Below, piece after piece: positions 1 through 9,022 of a DNA stretch of 64,000 nucleotides. The stretch lies in assembly GCF_011089895.1 (NCBI RefSeq), contig NZ_JAANAT010000005.1, positions 470,216-534,215 on the forward strand. The letters run 5' to 3'. Numbering within the stretch: the stretch's first letter is position 1; every line of letters begins with the position of its first letter. Below the pieces are notes generated by a model, which was given only the letters and a program-made list of their open reading frames with translations, ran no database searches and was not told where the DNA came from. This DNA comes from Mucilaginibacter inviolabilis. Its GTDB lineage: Bacteria > Bacteroidota > Bacteroidia > Sphingobacteriales > Sphingobacteriaceae. The position numbers and the translations under genes were made by a program.

Positions 1-294
1 ATACATGAAATCAAACCAAACGTAGTAATATTTGAGTATGACCATCTGGCTAAGGACATGGAAAAAATATTGCGCCGCATGAGCACCAATCCCGCATACA
101 ACAGAATAAAAATATACTGCTATAAAAACAAGGCCCATACCAAAACGGATAGCCTGTTAAAAGCGCTTGGGGTTGATGCCATCTTTTATCCCGATGACTT
201 CAAAAAACCAGCAGAAAGTAAAAATATGCCGGGCGTTTTATCGGCTATTTTCGAGGCACCCATTATTAACAGGTTAGCCAAAGCTTCAAACTAA
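1..294 (+). CDS. 3' end of an unidentified protein (partial)
   Basis: The frame is open from the first base of the window to a TAA at 292-294, so this is the C-terminal 97 residues of a gene that begins upstream. I do not recognise the family. The start (VVIFEYDHLAKDMEKILRR) has alternating beta-strand and helix character, as in receiver-like alpha/beta domains, but no phosphorylation Asp can be assigned. The tail is basic and mixed, with no signal peptide or membrane segment visible. It converges on the permease at 306 with an 11-base gap and no obvious terminator between them. Confidence 0.6.
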   Translation: MHEIKPNVVIFEYDHLAKDMEKILRRMSTNPAYNRIKIYCYKNKAHTKTDSLLKALGVDAIFYPDDFKKPAESKNMPGVLSAIFEAPIINRLAKASN

Positions 295-305
295 ATCGAT
301 CCTGA

Positions 306-1631
306 TCAACTTGTTTTTAGATGAGGCCTGCTTATCAAAATAATGCGCCAGGCCACTTCGGCACTTAGTAATGCCGCTACCGCAAATACTGCCGCTTTAA
401 GTGCTTCGGGAGTTGATGATAGCGCACCACCCAAAGCTACAGCGTAAACCAGAAAAGGAAAAATCAGCACCAGGCAAAGCCCGGTAACACTTAACGGGAT
501 CTTGAATGGCCTGGTTTTAAGCGGCTCTTTTAGCCTGAGCTTAACCAGCGCTATATATTCCAGGGATAAGCCGGCTCCGTAAACCGTTACATCAATAATT
601 AACAAATCGGCAAAGGTCCATAGTACCATAAAGCTAACCACCAGTGAACAAATGATGATGGATATATAGGGCGTTTTAAAACGACTATGAAGCTTATTTA
701 ACCCTGCTGGTAGCAAATGATCTTCAGACATTACCTGCGGCACCCTCGATACCGATAACAATACAGCAGCGTACATACCCAATGTACTGGCCATTCCACC
801 TGCTGCTATAGCAATTCCCAACCACCTGCCAGCAATCAGTACCCCTAATGCCGGGAAACCATCATTGGTTAATGTATCATGGTTAATACCCGATAGCTGT
901 GCTACCCAAATGATAAAAAAATAAACCACTATTACCAGTATAAAGGCAATGATCATGGATACCAGGTATGACCGTACCGGTTTTTCAACCTCTTCGGCAT
1001 AGGTGGTGATATTATCCCAGCCCAGGCAGTTCCACATGATGGTATATAAAGCCATCCCAAGTGACGGGAAAGTAATGCCCTTTAATGAAGGCGAGGGTAT
1101 ACCCAGGCTGCCGGTATGATGATAAAAGGCCAGCACAATTAAAACAATAACCGGCGCCAGTACAGCCGCGCTCAAAAACAACGATACTTTACCCACGGGC
1201 ACAATACCCAATATATTTAACCCTGCTGATGCCCAAATAATGAGCAAACATACCGGCACCTGGTAATGCTGTAATACCGGAAAAAAGAAAGCCGCGTATT
1301 GCACAAACAACACAGGATATATAGCCAGATCAACAAAGGTGTAGAGCCAGGTCCACCAGCCCTCGTAGAAGCCCCAGCGGGTGCCCAGGGTATATTTAAC
1401 CCATTTATAATAGCCACCGGTGACAGGCATCATGCTATTCAGTTCCAGTACGGTGAATATAGCCGGTACATCCCAAAGTAAGGGGGTTATTAACAATACC
1501 AAAAAGACACCATGATCACCAGCATAACTCAACAGTGGCTCCAGGCCATAGGGCCCGCCGGATACGGTAAAAAAGATGACAGCGACGAGCTGTATAGGTC
1601 TGATTTTTTTTAAGGCTGCGGCAGATGGCAT
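306..1631 (-). CDS. APC-family amino acid permease
   Basis: The 441-residue protein is hydrophobic throughout, with about 12 predicted transmembrane segments. The first carries the glycine-rich, unwound-helix signature of the amino acid-polyamine-cation superfamily (FFTVSGGPYGLEPL, about residues 21-34), followed by a motif of the type VTGGYYKWV near residue 70. It is expected to sit in the inner membrane and import or exchange an amino acid or amine with a cation. The substrate cannot be read from sequence. The start is an ATG at 1631. It stands alone on its strand: the next gene on the same strand starts 2.2 kb upstream, and 441 bp of AT-rich repeat-containing DNA precede it. Family assignment is firm, specificity is unknown. 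Confidence 0.85.
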   Translation of the reverse strand: MPSAAALKKIRPIQLVAVIFFTVSGGPYGLEPLLSYAGDHGVFLVLLITPLLWDVPAIFTVLELNSMMPVTGGYYKWVKYTLGTRWGFYEGWWTWLYTFVDLAIYPVLFVQYAAFFFPVLQHYQVPVCLLIIWASAGLNILGIVPVGKVSLFLSAAVLAPVIVLIVLAFYHHTGSLGIPSPSLKGITFPSLGMALYTIMWNCLGWDNITTYAEEVEKPVRSYLVSMIIAFILVIVVYFFIIWVAQLSGINHDTLTNDGFPALGVLIAGRWLGIAIAAGGMASTLGMYAAVLLSVSRVPQVMSEDHLLPAGLNKLHSRFKTPYISIIICSLVVSFMVLWTFADLLIIDVTVYGAGLSLEYIALVKLRLKEPLKTRPFKIPLSVTGLCLVLIFPFLVYAVALGGALSSTPEALKAAVFAVAALLSAEVAWRIILISRPHLKTS

Positions 1632-1905
1632 AGGTTACAAAAATATAATTCAGCTTTATTACAAAAATCAAACAGCGTATATTTTTAAAATACTTTTTAA
1701 AGCTCAATTTTAACACTTTTCGACGTGAAAAGCGGGCAAAATCGCATCAAAAACCTTTCAAAACTGAATCAAAACCATCGATTTTAACACTTTTTAACAA
1801 ATTTTCGACACGATTTATTTGATTTAAAAAGATCTACACGATTGGCATTCAATGAACTAAGCAAAAAACAGCCTGCTTTTTTACTCTTTTACCTCCTTAA
1901 ACAAA

Positions 1906-1940
1906 TGGCCCTGCTTACATTTTTCAAGTAAGCAGGGCCA
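1906..1940 (-). terminator. Hairpin terminator of the M61 peptidase gene
   Basis: TGGCCCTGCTTAC at 1906-1918 pairs perfectly with 1928-1940 around a 9-base loop. Read on the minus strand the stem is followed by TTTGTTT, so it fits a rho-independent terminator for the gene ending at 2073, which lies 130 bases upstream on that strand. Confidence 0.7.
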
Positions 1941-1980
1941 CGGTGTTTATTCACTTAAATATACGAAATTATTTTGGTTG

Positions 1981-2060
1981 TCTGGATCAGAATTTATGGA
2001 ATTTAAGAATTGTTCGAATGATAAGTCAAATTCTGGAAATTCTTAAATTCCATAAATTCC
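1981..2060. repeat. Iterated-word inverted repeat (GAATTTAW type)
   Basis: Bases 1990-2011 and 2038-2059 are a perfect 22-bp inverted repeat separated by 26 bases. Each arm is made of the word GAATTTAW repeated about every 8 bases. The left arm with its flank (1981-2011) matches 8940-8970, at the end of the efflux pump gene, in 25 of 31 positions, so this is a dispersed element rather than a local accident. Confidence 0.75.
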
Positions 2061-2072
2061 AGTTAAGACCTA

Positions 2073-3875
2073 TTACAAACTCAGCCATTTTTTACGTACC
2101 AGCAGTTGCTGTGCTGTTTCGTTACCTGCAGGTACAATTTTGTATTTAACGCGTGCATTTTTTAATAAAGTAACCTGCAGCGTAAGTGGCAGTCCATCGC
2201 GGATAACATCCACTTTTATTTTATCACCCACTTTTTTACCATTCAACATAGCTGCCGCATCGGTAACCGGGGTATCATCTATAGCTACCAGTTCATCATT
2301 CACATTAATGCCATCTATATAGGCCGCTGTTCCGCGGGTAACGCTGGTTACAATTAGTTTTTTATTGGCAGTAGCTGCGGTAGCAACACCCAATGCCGGG
2401 TCGTTATTATTGGCCAGATCGTCGCTTATTTTATAGCCGGCATAGCCCAGGTATTTGTTATAGTCAACCGGGGTTAGGCCATTGATATATTTTTTGTAGA
2501 AATCATCCAGTTTTTTACCGGCAAATTTTTCAAAGCCCTGTTTAAACTCCGCATCGGTATAGCCGCGTTTTTTGGTTTTATAATATTCGGTATACATATA
2601 CCTCATTACATTATCCAGCGAGTATTTACCGTTGCTACTGTTGATGATCTCGAGATCGAGCATCATGCCAATGATAGCGCCTTTGTTGTAGTAGGAAATG
2701 GTTGTATTGTTGGAATTTTCGTTCGGACGGTATGCTTTTATCCAGGCGTCGAAGCTCGATTCGGCCACCGTCTGCACATTTTTGCCCGGCAGGTTTTCCA
2801 GTATATTAAACTCTCCGGCCAATACATCCAGGTAGTTTTCCGGCGAATACAGATTGGTACGCCGAACCGCTATTTCCTGGTAATATTCGGTAAAGCCTTC
2901 GGCTATCCATAAATTGGTGGTGTAGTTTTCGTTATCATAATCAAACGGACCCAATACAATCGGGCGCAGGCGTTTTACATTCCATAAATGGAAATGCTCA
3001 TGCGCCGCCAGACCTAAAAAGTTCTGGTAACCTTTTTCTGTTGCATAGTTATCGCGCGAAGCGCCTAAAACCGTAGAGCTTAAATGCTCCAGGCCACCGC
3101 CGCCACGTAAATGGTTGTGAACGATGAAAACATAATGCTTGTTGGGGTTTTCGCCATAAATAGCTACTTCCTGCTCCACTATGCTATGCAGATCTTTTTT
3201 CAGGCGTTCTTTATCATAATTACCACCTCCGTACATACAAACCTCATATTTTACACCCGATGCATCAAAGCCAAAAACATCCTGGTTACCCACCTCAATA
3301 GGCGAATCAAAAAGGATATCATAATTGGGCGATACACGGGTAAAGGGATCATTATTCACCATTTCCAGACTGGTTGAAACCTTGGCCCAGTCTTTATAAG
3401 GTTTAATATGGATGGTTGACGGCTGATGCAGCATGTTTGCCGGGTAAATAAAGATGCCCGAGGTTGACAGGAAACCGTGCGTAACATCGATATAACTGGT
3501 ACGCACCGAAATTTCATTAGCATAAACCCGGTATTTAATATTTACGGTTGATACGCCTTTGGTATCGATACGCCAGGTGTTTTTATTGATTTTGGGCGAT
3601 GGCACCGTTTTTCCACCGGCATCCGCGCTAAAAGCTTCGATGTTTTTGGCAAACTCCCGCACCAGGTACGAGCCGGGTGTCCATACGGGCATTTTCAAGT
3701 CGAGCGTGTTTTGTTTTAGGCCCGAAATATGCATTTCGATATCAGCATAGTGCGCCTGTGCCTCGGGGAAAGACACGGTATAAGATATATTGGCCGTAGT
3801 TTGAGCTTCACTGATAGATGGACTCATATAAGATATGATTAATAAAAAAGTAATGATATGTTTAAATGGTTTCAT
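2073..3875 (-). CDS. M61-family peptidase with PDZ domain (secreted)
   Basis: This is a 600-residue secreted or periplasmic metallopeptidase of the M61 (glycyl aminopeptidase) family. A signal peptide spans about residues 1-24 (MKPFKHIITFLLIISYMSPS), an M61 N-terminal domain follows, and the zinc motif HEHFH is at residue 292 with the downstream glutamate ligand in WIAEGFTEYY. A PDZ domain fills about residues 495-585. The frame is open a further 53 codons upstream, but that stretch is the translation of a GTCATTGCGAG repeat at 3950-4033, so I start at the ATG at 3875 directly before the signal peptide. It is divergent from the MarR gene. The cellular substrate is unknown. Confidence 0.9.
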   Translation of the reverse strand: MKPFKHIITFLLIISYMSPSISEAQTTANISYTVSFPEAQAHYADIEMHISGLKQNTLDLKMPVWTPGSYLVREFAKNIEAFSADAGGKTVPSPKINKNTWRIDTKGVSTVNIKYRVYANEISVRTSYIDVTHGFLSTSGIFIYPANMLHQPSTIHIKPYKDWAKVSTSLEMVNNDPFTRVSPNYDILFDSPIEVGNQDVFGFDASGVKYEVCMYGGGNYDKERLKKDLHSIVEQEVAIYGENPNKHYVFIVHNHLRGGGGLEHLSSTVLGASRDNYATEKGYQNFLGLAAHEHFHLWNVKRLRPIVLGPFDYDNENYTTNLWIAEGFTEYYQEIAVRRTNLYSPENYLDVLAGEFNILENLPGKNVQTVAESSFDAWIKAYRPNENSNNTTISYYNKGAIIGMMLDLEIINSSNGKYSLDNVMRYMYTEYYKTKKRGYTDAEFKQGFEKFAGKKLDDFYKKYINGLTPVDYNKYLGYAGYKISDDLANNNDPALGVATAATANKKLIVTSVTRGTAAYIDGINVNDELVAIDDTPVTDAAAMLNGKKVGDKIKVDVIRDGLPLTLQVTLLKNARVKYKIVPAGNETAQQLLVRKKWLSL

Positions 3876-3949
3876 GGCGCAAGTTAAAAAAATTATGTAT
3901 GCAAAAAATTGGTGAATCGACTCTCGATGACATCGATTTATTTTATGTA

Positions 3950-4033
3950 TGTCATTGCGAGGAGGAACGACGAAGCAATCTCGTCGCATGTAGATGAACG
4001 CGACGAGATTGCCACGCTGCGCTCGCAATGACA
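3950..4033. repeat. REP-like palindrome, GTCATTGCGAG family, copy 1
   Basis: The ends TGTCATTGCGAG and CTCGCAATGACA are inverted copies, with an inner pair GCAATCTCGTCGC / GCGACGAGATTGC. It separates the divergent M61 and MarR genes. The same design recurs at 13714, 16087, 22250 and 27386. Confidence 0.85.
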
Positions 4034-4145
4034 TAATTTATTTGCAAGCTAAGATTCTCCTACTAGCGCTCATTTGTAAACACTACCCCACCCCATTCAT
4101 TAACCTAAAATTAACCTTGTAAAATGGTTGATACATACAACTATT

Positions 4146-4169
4146 TATACTGTATACCGTTTAAGTTTG
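4146..4169 (+). promoter_or_regulatory. Promoter and candidate operator of the efflux operon
   Basis: TAAGTTTG at 4162-4169 matches the Bacteroidota -7 box TAnnTTTG and ends 12 bases before the MarR start codon. The dyad TATAC-T-GTATA at 4146-4156 lies just upstream in the promoter spacer, a usual place for an autoregulatory MarR operator. The operator role is inferred. Confidence 0.45.
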
Positions 4170-4181
4170 CGTCACCTTATA

Positions 4182-4616
4182 ATGCCGTTAATTGAACCCA
4201 TATCCCGCAAACTGATACGTTTGGGTAAATTGTACCAAAGCCTGCTCGCTAAAAGTACAGAACACCTGGACGTAAACCGGTATCACTATGTGCTATCGCT
4301 CATTTACTACCATGACGGGCAATTATCTCAAAAAGCATTGGCCGAATTACTAGGCAAGGATAAATCGGCTATTGTAAACATTATCAATCTACTCAGTGCC
4401 AAAGGCTTTGTTTACCGGGAAAATAACCCGAACGACCGTCGCGAACAATTGTTGAAAGTTACCGAAAAGGCCAAGCGCGCTGTGCCGCATATTGTGGCCA
4501 CCTTTAAAAGCATTAATGCCGATATCACCAGAGGTATCCCGGAGGCTGATATGAAAATATTTGAGAGCGTATTACTGCGCATGCAAAACAACATCAACCC
4601 GCTAACAACAACCTGA
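4182..4616 (+). CDS. MarR-family transcriptional regulator
   Basis: The 144-residue protein is the usual size for MarR regulators and has the winged-helix core: a recognition region (LSQKALAELLGKDKSAIVNI) followed by the wing with the typical DRRE turn (NNPNDRREQLLKVT). It should bind DNA as a dimer and repress or derepress in response to small aromatic or toxic ligands. The open frame could begin at a TTG at 4128, but the first ATG is 4182, right after a -7 box, so I use that. It is followed after 34 bases by the RND adaptor gene and reads in the same direction, so it is very likely the local regulator of the efflux operon. The ligand is unknown. Confidence 0.85.
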   Translation: MPLIEPISRKLIRLGKLYQSLLAKSTEHLDVNRYHYVLSLIYYHDGQLSQKALAELLGKDKSAIVNIINLLSAKGFVYRENNPNDRREQLLKVTEKAKRAVPHIVATFKSINADITRGIPEADMKIFESVLLRMQNNINPLTTT

Positions 4617-4650
4617 TTAAAAACTAAATCACAAAAATGATTCATTTAAT

Positions 4651-5733
4651 ATGAGAACAAGGTATATCATTTACACCGCGCTGGCTTTGCTAGTTGCTTA
4701 CCTAATTTACAACAAATTCTTTAGCAAAAGCGCCAAGGAATCTGCTGCTGCTATAGCTGCCGGGGGCAAAGGCGGCAAAAAAAAGAACGGTCCTGTTTCC
4801 GTTAACATTATGATTGTAAAGGATACCGCTATCAACAATATTATAGATGTAACCGGCTCCATTGATGCCAATGAAAAGGTAAACCTGGTAAGCCAAACCG
4901 CAGGCAACATAACCGGAATCTATTTTACCGAAGGCAGCAAGGTGCAAAAAGGACAGTTACTGGTTAAAGTTTATAACCAGGACCTGGAAGCATCGCTTAA
5001 ACAGGTAAACTACCAGGTGGCCCTGGCTAAACAAAATGAATACCGCAACAAAGTATTGTTAGAAAAAGAGGCCATCAGCCAACAGGAATATGATACCTCT
5101 TTAACATCTCTGAACTCCCTGAAAGCGCAGGGCGATATGATCAAAGCGCAAATAACCCGCACCGAGATCAGGGCACCGTTTTCGGGCACTATCGGCTTAC
5201 GGAATGTGAGCCCGGGTGGTTACCTGTCGCCGCAAACATCCATCGCGCAGCTGGTGAATATCGATCCGGCGAAGATCACATTCTCCGTTCCGGAAAGATA
5301 CCTTTCTATCATTGGCCCGGGCAGCAAGATCAAATTTACCACCGCCAGCTCGAGGGAAAATTTTACGGCTACCGTATATGCTATTGACCCCGCTATTGAC
5401 GTGAATTCGCGCACGCTTACCGTACGGGCCAAAGCGCCCAACCCAAAAGGCTTGCTTACAGCCGGCGGATTTGCTAAAATTAATTTAACGCTTGATCAGA
5501 TACCTAAAACCATTTTGCTGCCCACCCAGGCCGTTATTCCCGACCTGAAAAGCAACCTGGTTTATGTTTACCATAATGGTGTTGCGGAAAGCAAACCGGT
5601 AAAAACCGATATGCGTACCGATACCAAAATACAGATTATAGACGGCCTGAAGCCTGGCGATAGCGTAGTGGTATCGGGCATTATACAAATGCGACCGAAG
5701 GTTCCTTTGAAAATTGCTAAAGTGATAAAATAA
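4651..5733 (+). CDS. RND efflux periplasmic adaptor (membrane fusion protein)
   Basis: The 360-residue protein has an N-terminal membrane anchor (about residues 5-20), a Gly/Lys-rich linker, a lipoyl/barrel-sandwich half (QTAGNITGIYFTEGSKVQKG, about 85-104), a short alpha-hairpin, the second lipoyl half (EIRAPFSGTIGLRNVSPGGY) and a beta-barrel plus membrane-proximal domain. This is the layout of HlyD/AcrA-type adaptors that join an inner-membrane RND pump to an outer-membrane channel. It lies between the MarR gene and the pump, with an iterated-word hairpin in the 113 bases before the pump start. Substrate cannot be inferred; multidrug or solvent export is the family's usual role. Confidence 0.92.
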   Translation: MRTRYIIYTALALLVAYLIYNKFFSKSAKESAAAIAAGGKGGKKKNGPVSVNIMIVKDTAINNIIDVTGSIDANEKVNLVSQTAGNITGIYFTEGSKVQKGQLLVKVYNQDLEASLKQVNYQVALAKQNEYRNKVLLEKEAISQQEYDTSLTSLNSLKAQGDMIKAQITRTEIRAPFSGTIGLRNVSPGGYLSPQTSIAQLVNIDPAKITFSVPERYLSIIGPGSKIKFTTASSRENFTATVYAIDPAIDVNSRTLTVRAKAPNPKGLLTAGGFAKINLTLDQIPKTILLPTQAVIPDLKSNLVYVYHNGVAESKPVKTDMRTDTKIQIIDGLKPGDSVVVSGIIQMRPKVPLKIAKVIK

Positions 5734-5749
5734 ACCTTAGTATCGAGAT

Positions 5750-5819
5750 GCTAGTATCAAGTATCAAGACAGCCATATAATTATCTAACTGTTTAAATAT
5801 CTTGATACTTGATACTAGC
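5750..5819. repeat. Iterated-word inverted repeat (GTATCAA type)
   Basis: Bases 5750-5769 and 5800-5819 form a perfect 20-bp inverted repeat with a 30-base spacer. The arms are tandem GTATCAA words, and another near-copy (CTTGATACTT) follows at about 5822-5831. It lies inside the efflux operon, between adaptor and pump, so it would form a hairpin in the operon mRNA. There is no T-run, so it is not a typical terminator. Confidence 0.75.
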
Positions 5820-5846
5820 TACTTGATACTTAATCAAAAAAAAGCT

Positions 5847-8800
5847 ATGAGTTTATCCTCAGTCAGTATAAAGCGGCCGGTATTGGCCACGGTAATGTCG
5901 GTAGCCATTGTGGTGTTCGGTATTATTGGTTATAAATTTTTAGGGGTACGGGATTTTCCTTCGGTCGATCCGCCTATCATTTCGGTATCTACCAGTTATG
6001 CGGGTGCCAATGCCGATGTAATTGAGTCGCAGATCACCGAGCCATTGGAAAAGGCTATCAATGGCGTTCCGGGCATCCGCAACCTGTCGTCGACCAGCTC
6101 GGTGGGTTCCAGCAACATTACGGTGGAATTTGATCTGGATGCCGATCTGGAAACCGCCGCGAACGACGTGCGCGATAAAGTAGGCCAGGCACAGCGCCAG
6201 TTACCACAGGATATTGACGCGCCGCCGGTTGTTACCAAGGCCGATGCCAGCGCCGACCAGATTATTACCCTGGAAGTGCAGAGTGATACCCGTAATATTA
6301 ACCAGCTGGATGATTATGCCGAAAACGTATTGCAGGAAGGTCTGCAAACTATTCCTGGTGTAAGTACCATTAACATACAGGGTCAGCGCCAGTACGCCAT
6401 GCGTTTATGGATAGACCCAAATAAGTTAACCGCACAAGGCGTTACCGCAACCGATATTGGTGCGGCATTATCCAAAGAAAATGTGGAGCTGCCTGCCGGT
6501 AAAATTGAAGGTAATAATACCGAGGTGACCATCAGGGCGCTGGGAAAACTTTCAACAGAAAAAGATTTTAACGATCTCATTATCCGATCGGACAGTAACC
6601 GGGTGGTGCGTTTGCGCGATGTGGGTTATGCCGTTTTAGGATCGGCCAACGAGGAAACTATTTTTAAGGAATCGGGCGTGCCGATGATCGGTTTGGCTAT
6701 TGTGCCGCAGCCGGGTGCCAATTACGTGCAGATAGCCAAAGATTTTTATAAACGTCTGGATCAGATCAAAAAAGATCTACCACCGGATATTAAAGTAAAT
6801 GTGGCGCTGGATAATACCCGCTTCATCAACCAGTCGATATCCGAAGTGCAGGAAACGCTCATTGTATCCTTTGTGCTGGTGGTGATCATCATTTACCTCT
6901 TTTTCCGCGATTGGCTTATCGCATTCCGCCCACTCATTGATATCCCGGTATCATTGATCGGCGCCTTTTTCATCATGTATGTTTTTGGTTTCTCCATCAA
7001 TATATTAACTCTGCTGGGCATTGTACTGGCCACGGGCCTGGTGGTGGATGACGGGATTGTGGTAACCGAGAACATCTACAAAAAGGTAGAAGCCGGAATG
7101 GCCATCCGCAAGGCAGCCTTTGAAGGTTCGGCCGAGATCTTTTTTGCGGTAGTATCTACCTCGGTTACGCTGGCCGCAGTGTTTTTACCCATTGTGTTTT
7201 TACAGGGCTTTACCGGCCGTTTGTTCCGCGAGTTTGCGGTAGTGGTGGCCGGCGCGGTATTGATATCGGCATTTGTGTCCCTGTCGTTAACCCCTATGCT
7301 GAATGTTAAGCTGATCCGCAAGAGCAACAAAAAATCAAAGTTTTACGAGCGTACAGAGCCTTTCTTTGTGAACATGACCAACTCCTATACTCAAACTTTG
7401 GTTAAGTTTATGAAAGTACGCTGGGTATCTTTCGTGATCCTGGCGGTATCGCTCATTATTATTGGTGTTTTGGTACGGGTCATCCCATCTGAGCTGGCTC
7501 CGCTGGATGACCGCAGTTTGTTGCGTTACAGCGTTACCGGATCTGAAGGCGCCACTTACGAGTACATGACCAAATATATGGACAAGGTATCGCAAATGGT
7601 GGAGGATTCCGTTCCGGAGGCCAAGGTTAATTTCGAGATCGTTTCGCCATCTTTTGGCGGCGGCGCATCCAATACCGGTTTTGGCCGTATCGGTCTGGTT
7701 AATCCCGATGAGCGCGAACGAACCCAGCAGCAACTGGCCGACTGGCTCAGCAAAAAGTTGAGCAAAATGCCCGATGCCCGCGCCAACGTGATACAGGAGC
7801 AAACCATCAGCGGTGGTGGTAGCGGGGCCCGTACTTCGTTGCCCGTACAATACGTGATCCAAAACCAGGATTTCGAAAAAATACGCGCGGCCTTGCCCAA
7901 ATTCTTTGCCGAGGTATCTAAAAGCCCCGTTTTTCAGGGTACCGACGTAAACCTGAAATTTACCAAACCCGAGCTAAGGGTAATAACCGACAGGGACCGC
8001 GCGCGCGACCTGGGGGTATCGGTTGATGACATAGCCCAAACCCTGCAATTGTATTATAGCGCGGGCCGCCTGGCTTACTTCCTCATCAATGGCAAGCAAT
8101 ATCAGGTAGTTGCCCAGGTAGATCGGGCCAACCGCGATCAGCCGCTCGATCTGAAATCTGTTTACCTGCGCAGCACCAAAGGCGGCCTGGTACAGCTGGA
8201 TAACGTAGTAACAGTTACCGAAGGCGCCACCCCTCCGGCTATTTATCACTTTAACCGGTATAAATCAGCCACGGTATCCGCTGGTTTAGCGCCTGGTCGT
8301 ACCGTTGGCGATGGCATTAAGGAGATGGACCGTATCTCTAAAGAAATACTGGACGATACCTTCAGTACCGCCCTGAGCGGCCCATCCCGGGATTATGCCG
8401 AGGGATCATCAAACATCCTGTTCGCTTTTGGCTTTGCCCTCTTGCTCATATACCTGGTACTGGCGGCACAGTTTGAGAGTTTTATGGACCCGTTTATTGT
8501 GATGCTCACGGTACCGCTGGCTATTTCGGGCGCGTTTTTATCGCTGTGGCTGTTTAACCAAACCCTTAATATTTTCAGTGAAATCGGGATCATTACCCTG
8601 GTAGGGCTGGTAACCAAAAACGGTATCCTCATTGTGGAATTTGCCAACCAGCGTATGGAACACGGCGTGGCTAAGTATGAAGCTGCCATTGAGGCCGCAA
8701 CAGCACGTTTACGCCCCATATTAATGACCAGCTTAGCGGTTGTGCTTGGTTCTGTTCCTATCGCGTTTGCCCTGGGAGCGGGCGCCAAAAGCCGTGTATC

Positions 8801-8972
8801 ATTGGGTATTGTCATTATGGGAGGCATGTTGTTTTCGCTGGTGCTTACCCTTTATATTATTCCGCTGATGTATGTGATCTTCGCCTCCAAAACCCGCCGC
8901 GACCCGGATCATGAACCGGAAGATGCGGAAGCAGAGAAGTCTGAACCAGAATTTGCAGAATTAAAGAATTAA
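5847..8972 (+). CDS. RND efflux pump, inner-membrane transporter (AcrB/MexB type)
   Basis: At 1041 residues this has the length and repeat structure of HAE1-type RND pumps: a first membrane helix after the SIKRPVLATVMSV start, two large periplasmic loops and two groups of transmembrane helices. The proton-relay aspartates are visible in TM4 (GLVVDDGIVVTENI, about residue 395). It should export drugs or other amphiphiles in exchange for protons as a trimer with the adaptor and TolC-like channel. The frame is open from 5802, but the upstream codons come from the repeat at 5750-5819, so I start at the ATG at 5847. The last ten residues are encoded by an iterated-word repeat (8940-8970), and the stop codon directly follows it. 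Confidence 0.94.
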   Translation: MSLSSVSIKRPVLATVMSVAIVVFGIIGYKFLGVRDFPSVDPPIISVSTSYAGANADVIESQITEPLEKAINGVPGIRNLSSTSSVGSSNITVEFDLDADLETAANDVRDKVGQAQRQLPQDIDAPPVVTKADASADQIITLEVQSDTRNINQLDDYAENVLQEGLQTIPGVSTINIQGQRQYAMRLWIDPNKLTAQGVTATDIGAALSKENVELPAGKIEGNNTEVTIRALGKLSTEKDFNDLIIRSDSNRVVRLRDVGYAVLGSANEETIFKESGVPMIGLAIVPQPGANYVQIAKDFYKRLDQIKKDLPPDIKVNVALDNTRFINQSISEVQETLIVSFVLVVIIIYLFFRDWLIAFRPLIDIPVSLIGAFFIMYVFGFSINILTLLGIVLATGLVVDDGIVVTENIYKKVEAGMAIRKAAFEGSAEIFFAVVSTSVTLAAVFLPIVFLQGFTGRLFREFAVVVAGAVLISAFVSLSLTPMLNVKLIRKSNKKSKFYERTEPFFVNMTNSYTQTLVKFMKVRWVSFVILAVSLIIIGVLVRVIPSELAPLDDRSLLRYSVTGSEGATYEYMTKYMDKVSQMVEDSVPEAKVNFEIVSPSFGGGASNTGFGRIGLVNPDERERTQQQLADWLSKKLSKMPDARANVIQEQTISGGGSGARTSLPVQYVIQNQDFEKIRAALPKFFAEVSKSPVFQGTDVNLKFTKPELRVITDRDRARDLGVSVDDIAQTLQLYYSAGRLAYFLINGKQYQVVAQVDRANRDQPLDLKSVYLRSTKGGLVQLDNVVTVTEGATPPAIYHFNRYKSATVSAGLAPGRTVGDGIKEMDRISKEILDDTFSTALSGPSRDYAEGSSNILFAFGFALLLIYLVLAAQFESFMDPFIVMLTVPLAISGAFLSLWLFNQTLNIFSEIGIITLVGLVTKNGILIVEFANQRMEHGVAKYEAAIEAATARLRPILMTSLAVVLGSVPIAFALGAGAKSRVSLGIVIMGGMLFSLVLTLYIIPLMYVIFASKTRRDPDHEPEDAEAEKSEPEFAELKN
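8940..8970 (+). repeat. Half copy of the GAATTTAW element inside the pump gene's 3' end
   Basis: This stretch is 25/31 identical to 1981-2011 and encodes the final residues SEPEFAELKN of the RND pump; the TAA follows at 8970-8972. No second arm is seen downstream. Confidence 0.6.
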
Positions 8973-9022
8973 TAAAATAATGAATCCGGGATCGGGCATC
9001 CAAATTCCCAAATAAAAAAAAT

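Larger units (their letters stand above)
1632..2072. other. AT-rich intergenic region with several repeats
   Basis: No credible gene is present. From about 1706 to 1830 the DNA is very AT-rich, and the words TTTTAACACTTTT and TTTTCGACRYG each occur twice, which may belong to the permease promoter. A 13-bp perfect hairpin lies at 1906-1940 and a 22-bp perfect inverted repeat at 1990-2059. Both are listed separately. Confidence 0.6.

Noticed and set aside
1706..1830. DnaA boxes or a replication origin in the AT-rich spacer
   Set aside because: The TTTTAACAC words do not fit the DnaA box TTATNCACA, and no origin-associated gene is near.
3876..4034. N-terminal extension of the M61 peptidase (53 codons)
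   Set aside because: It is the in-frame translation of a REP-like palindrome plus spacer, and it would bury the signal peptide inside the protein.
5750..5819. Terminator between the efflux adaptor and pump genes
   Set aside because: The stem is AT-rich, with a 30-base spacer and no T-run, and the three efflux genes clearly belong together. It is better explained as an iterated-word element.
7335..7862. 175-codon open frame antisense to the RND pump
   Set aside because: It is a shadow of the pump's codon bias, without family motifs or a start context.
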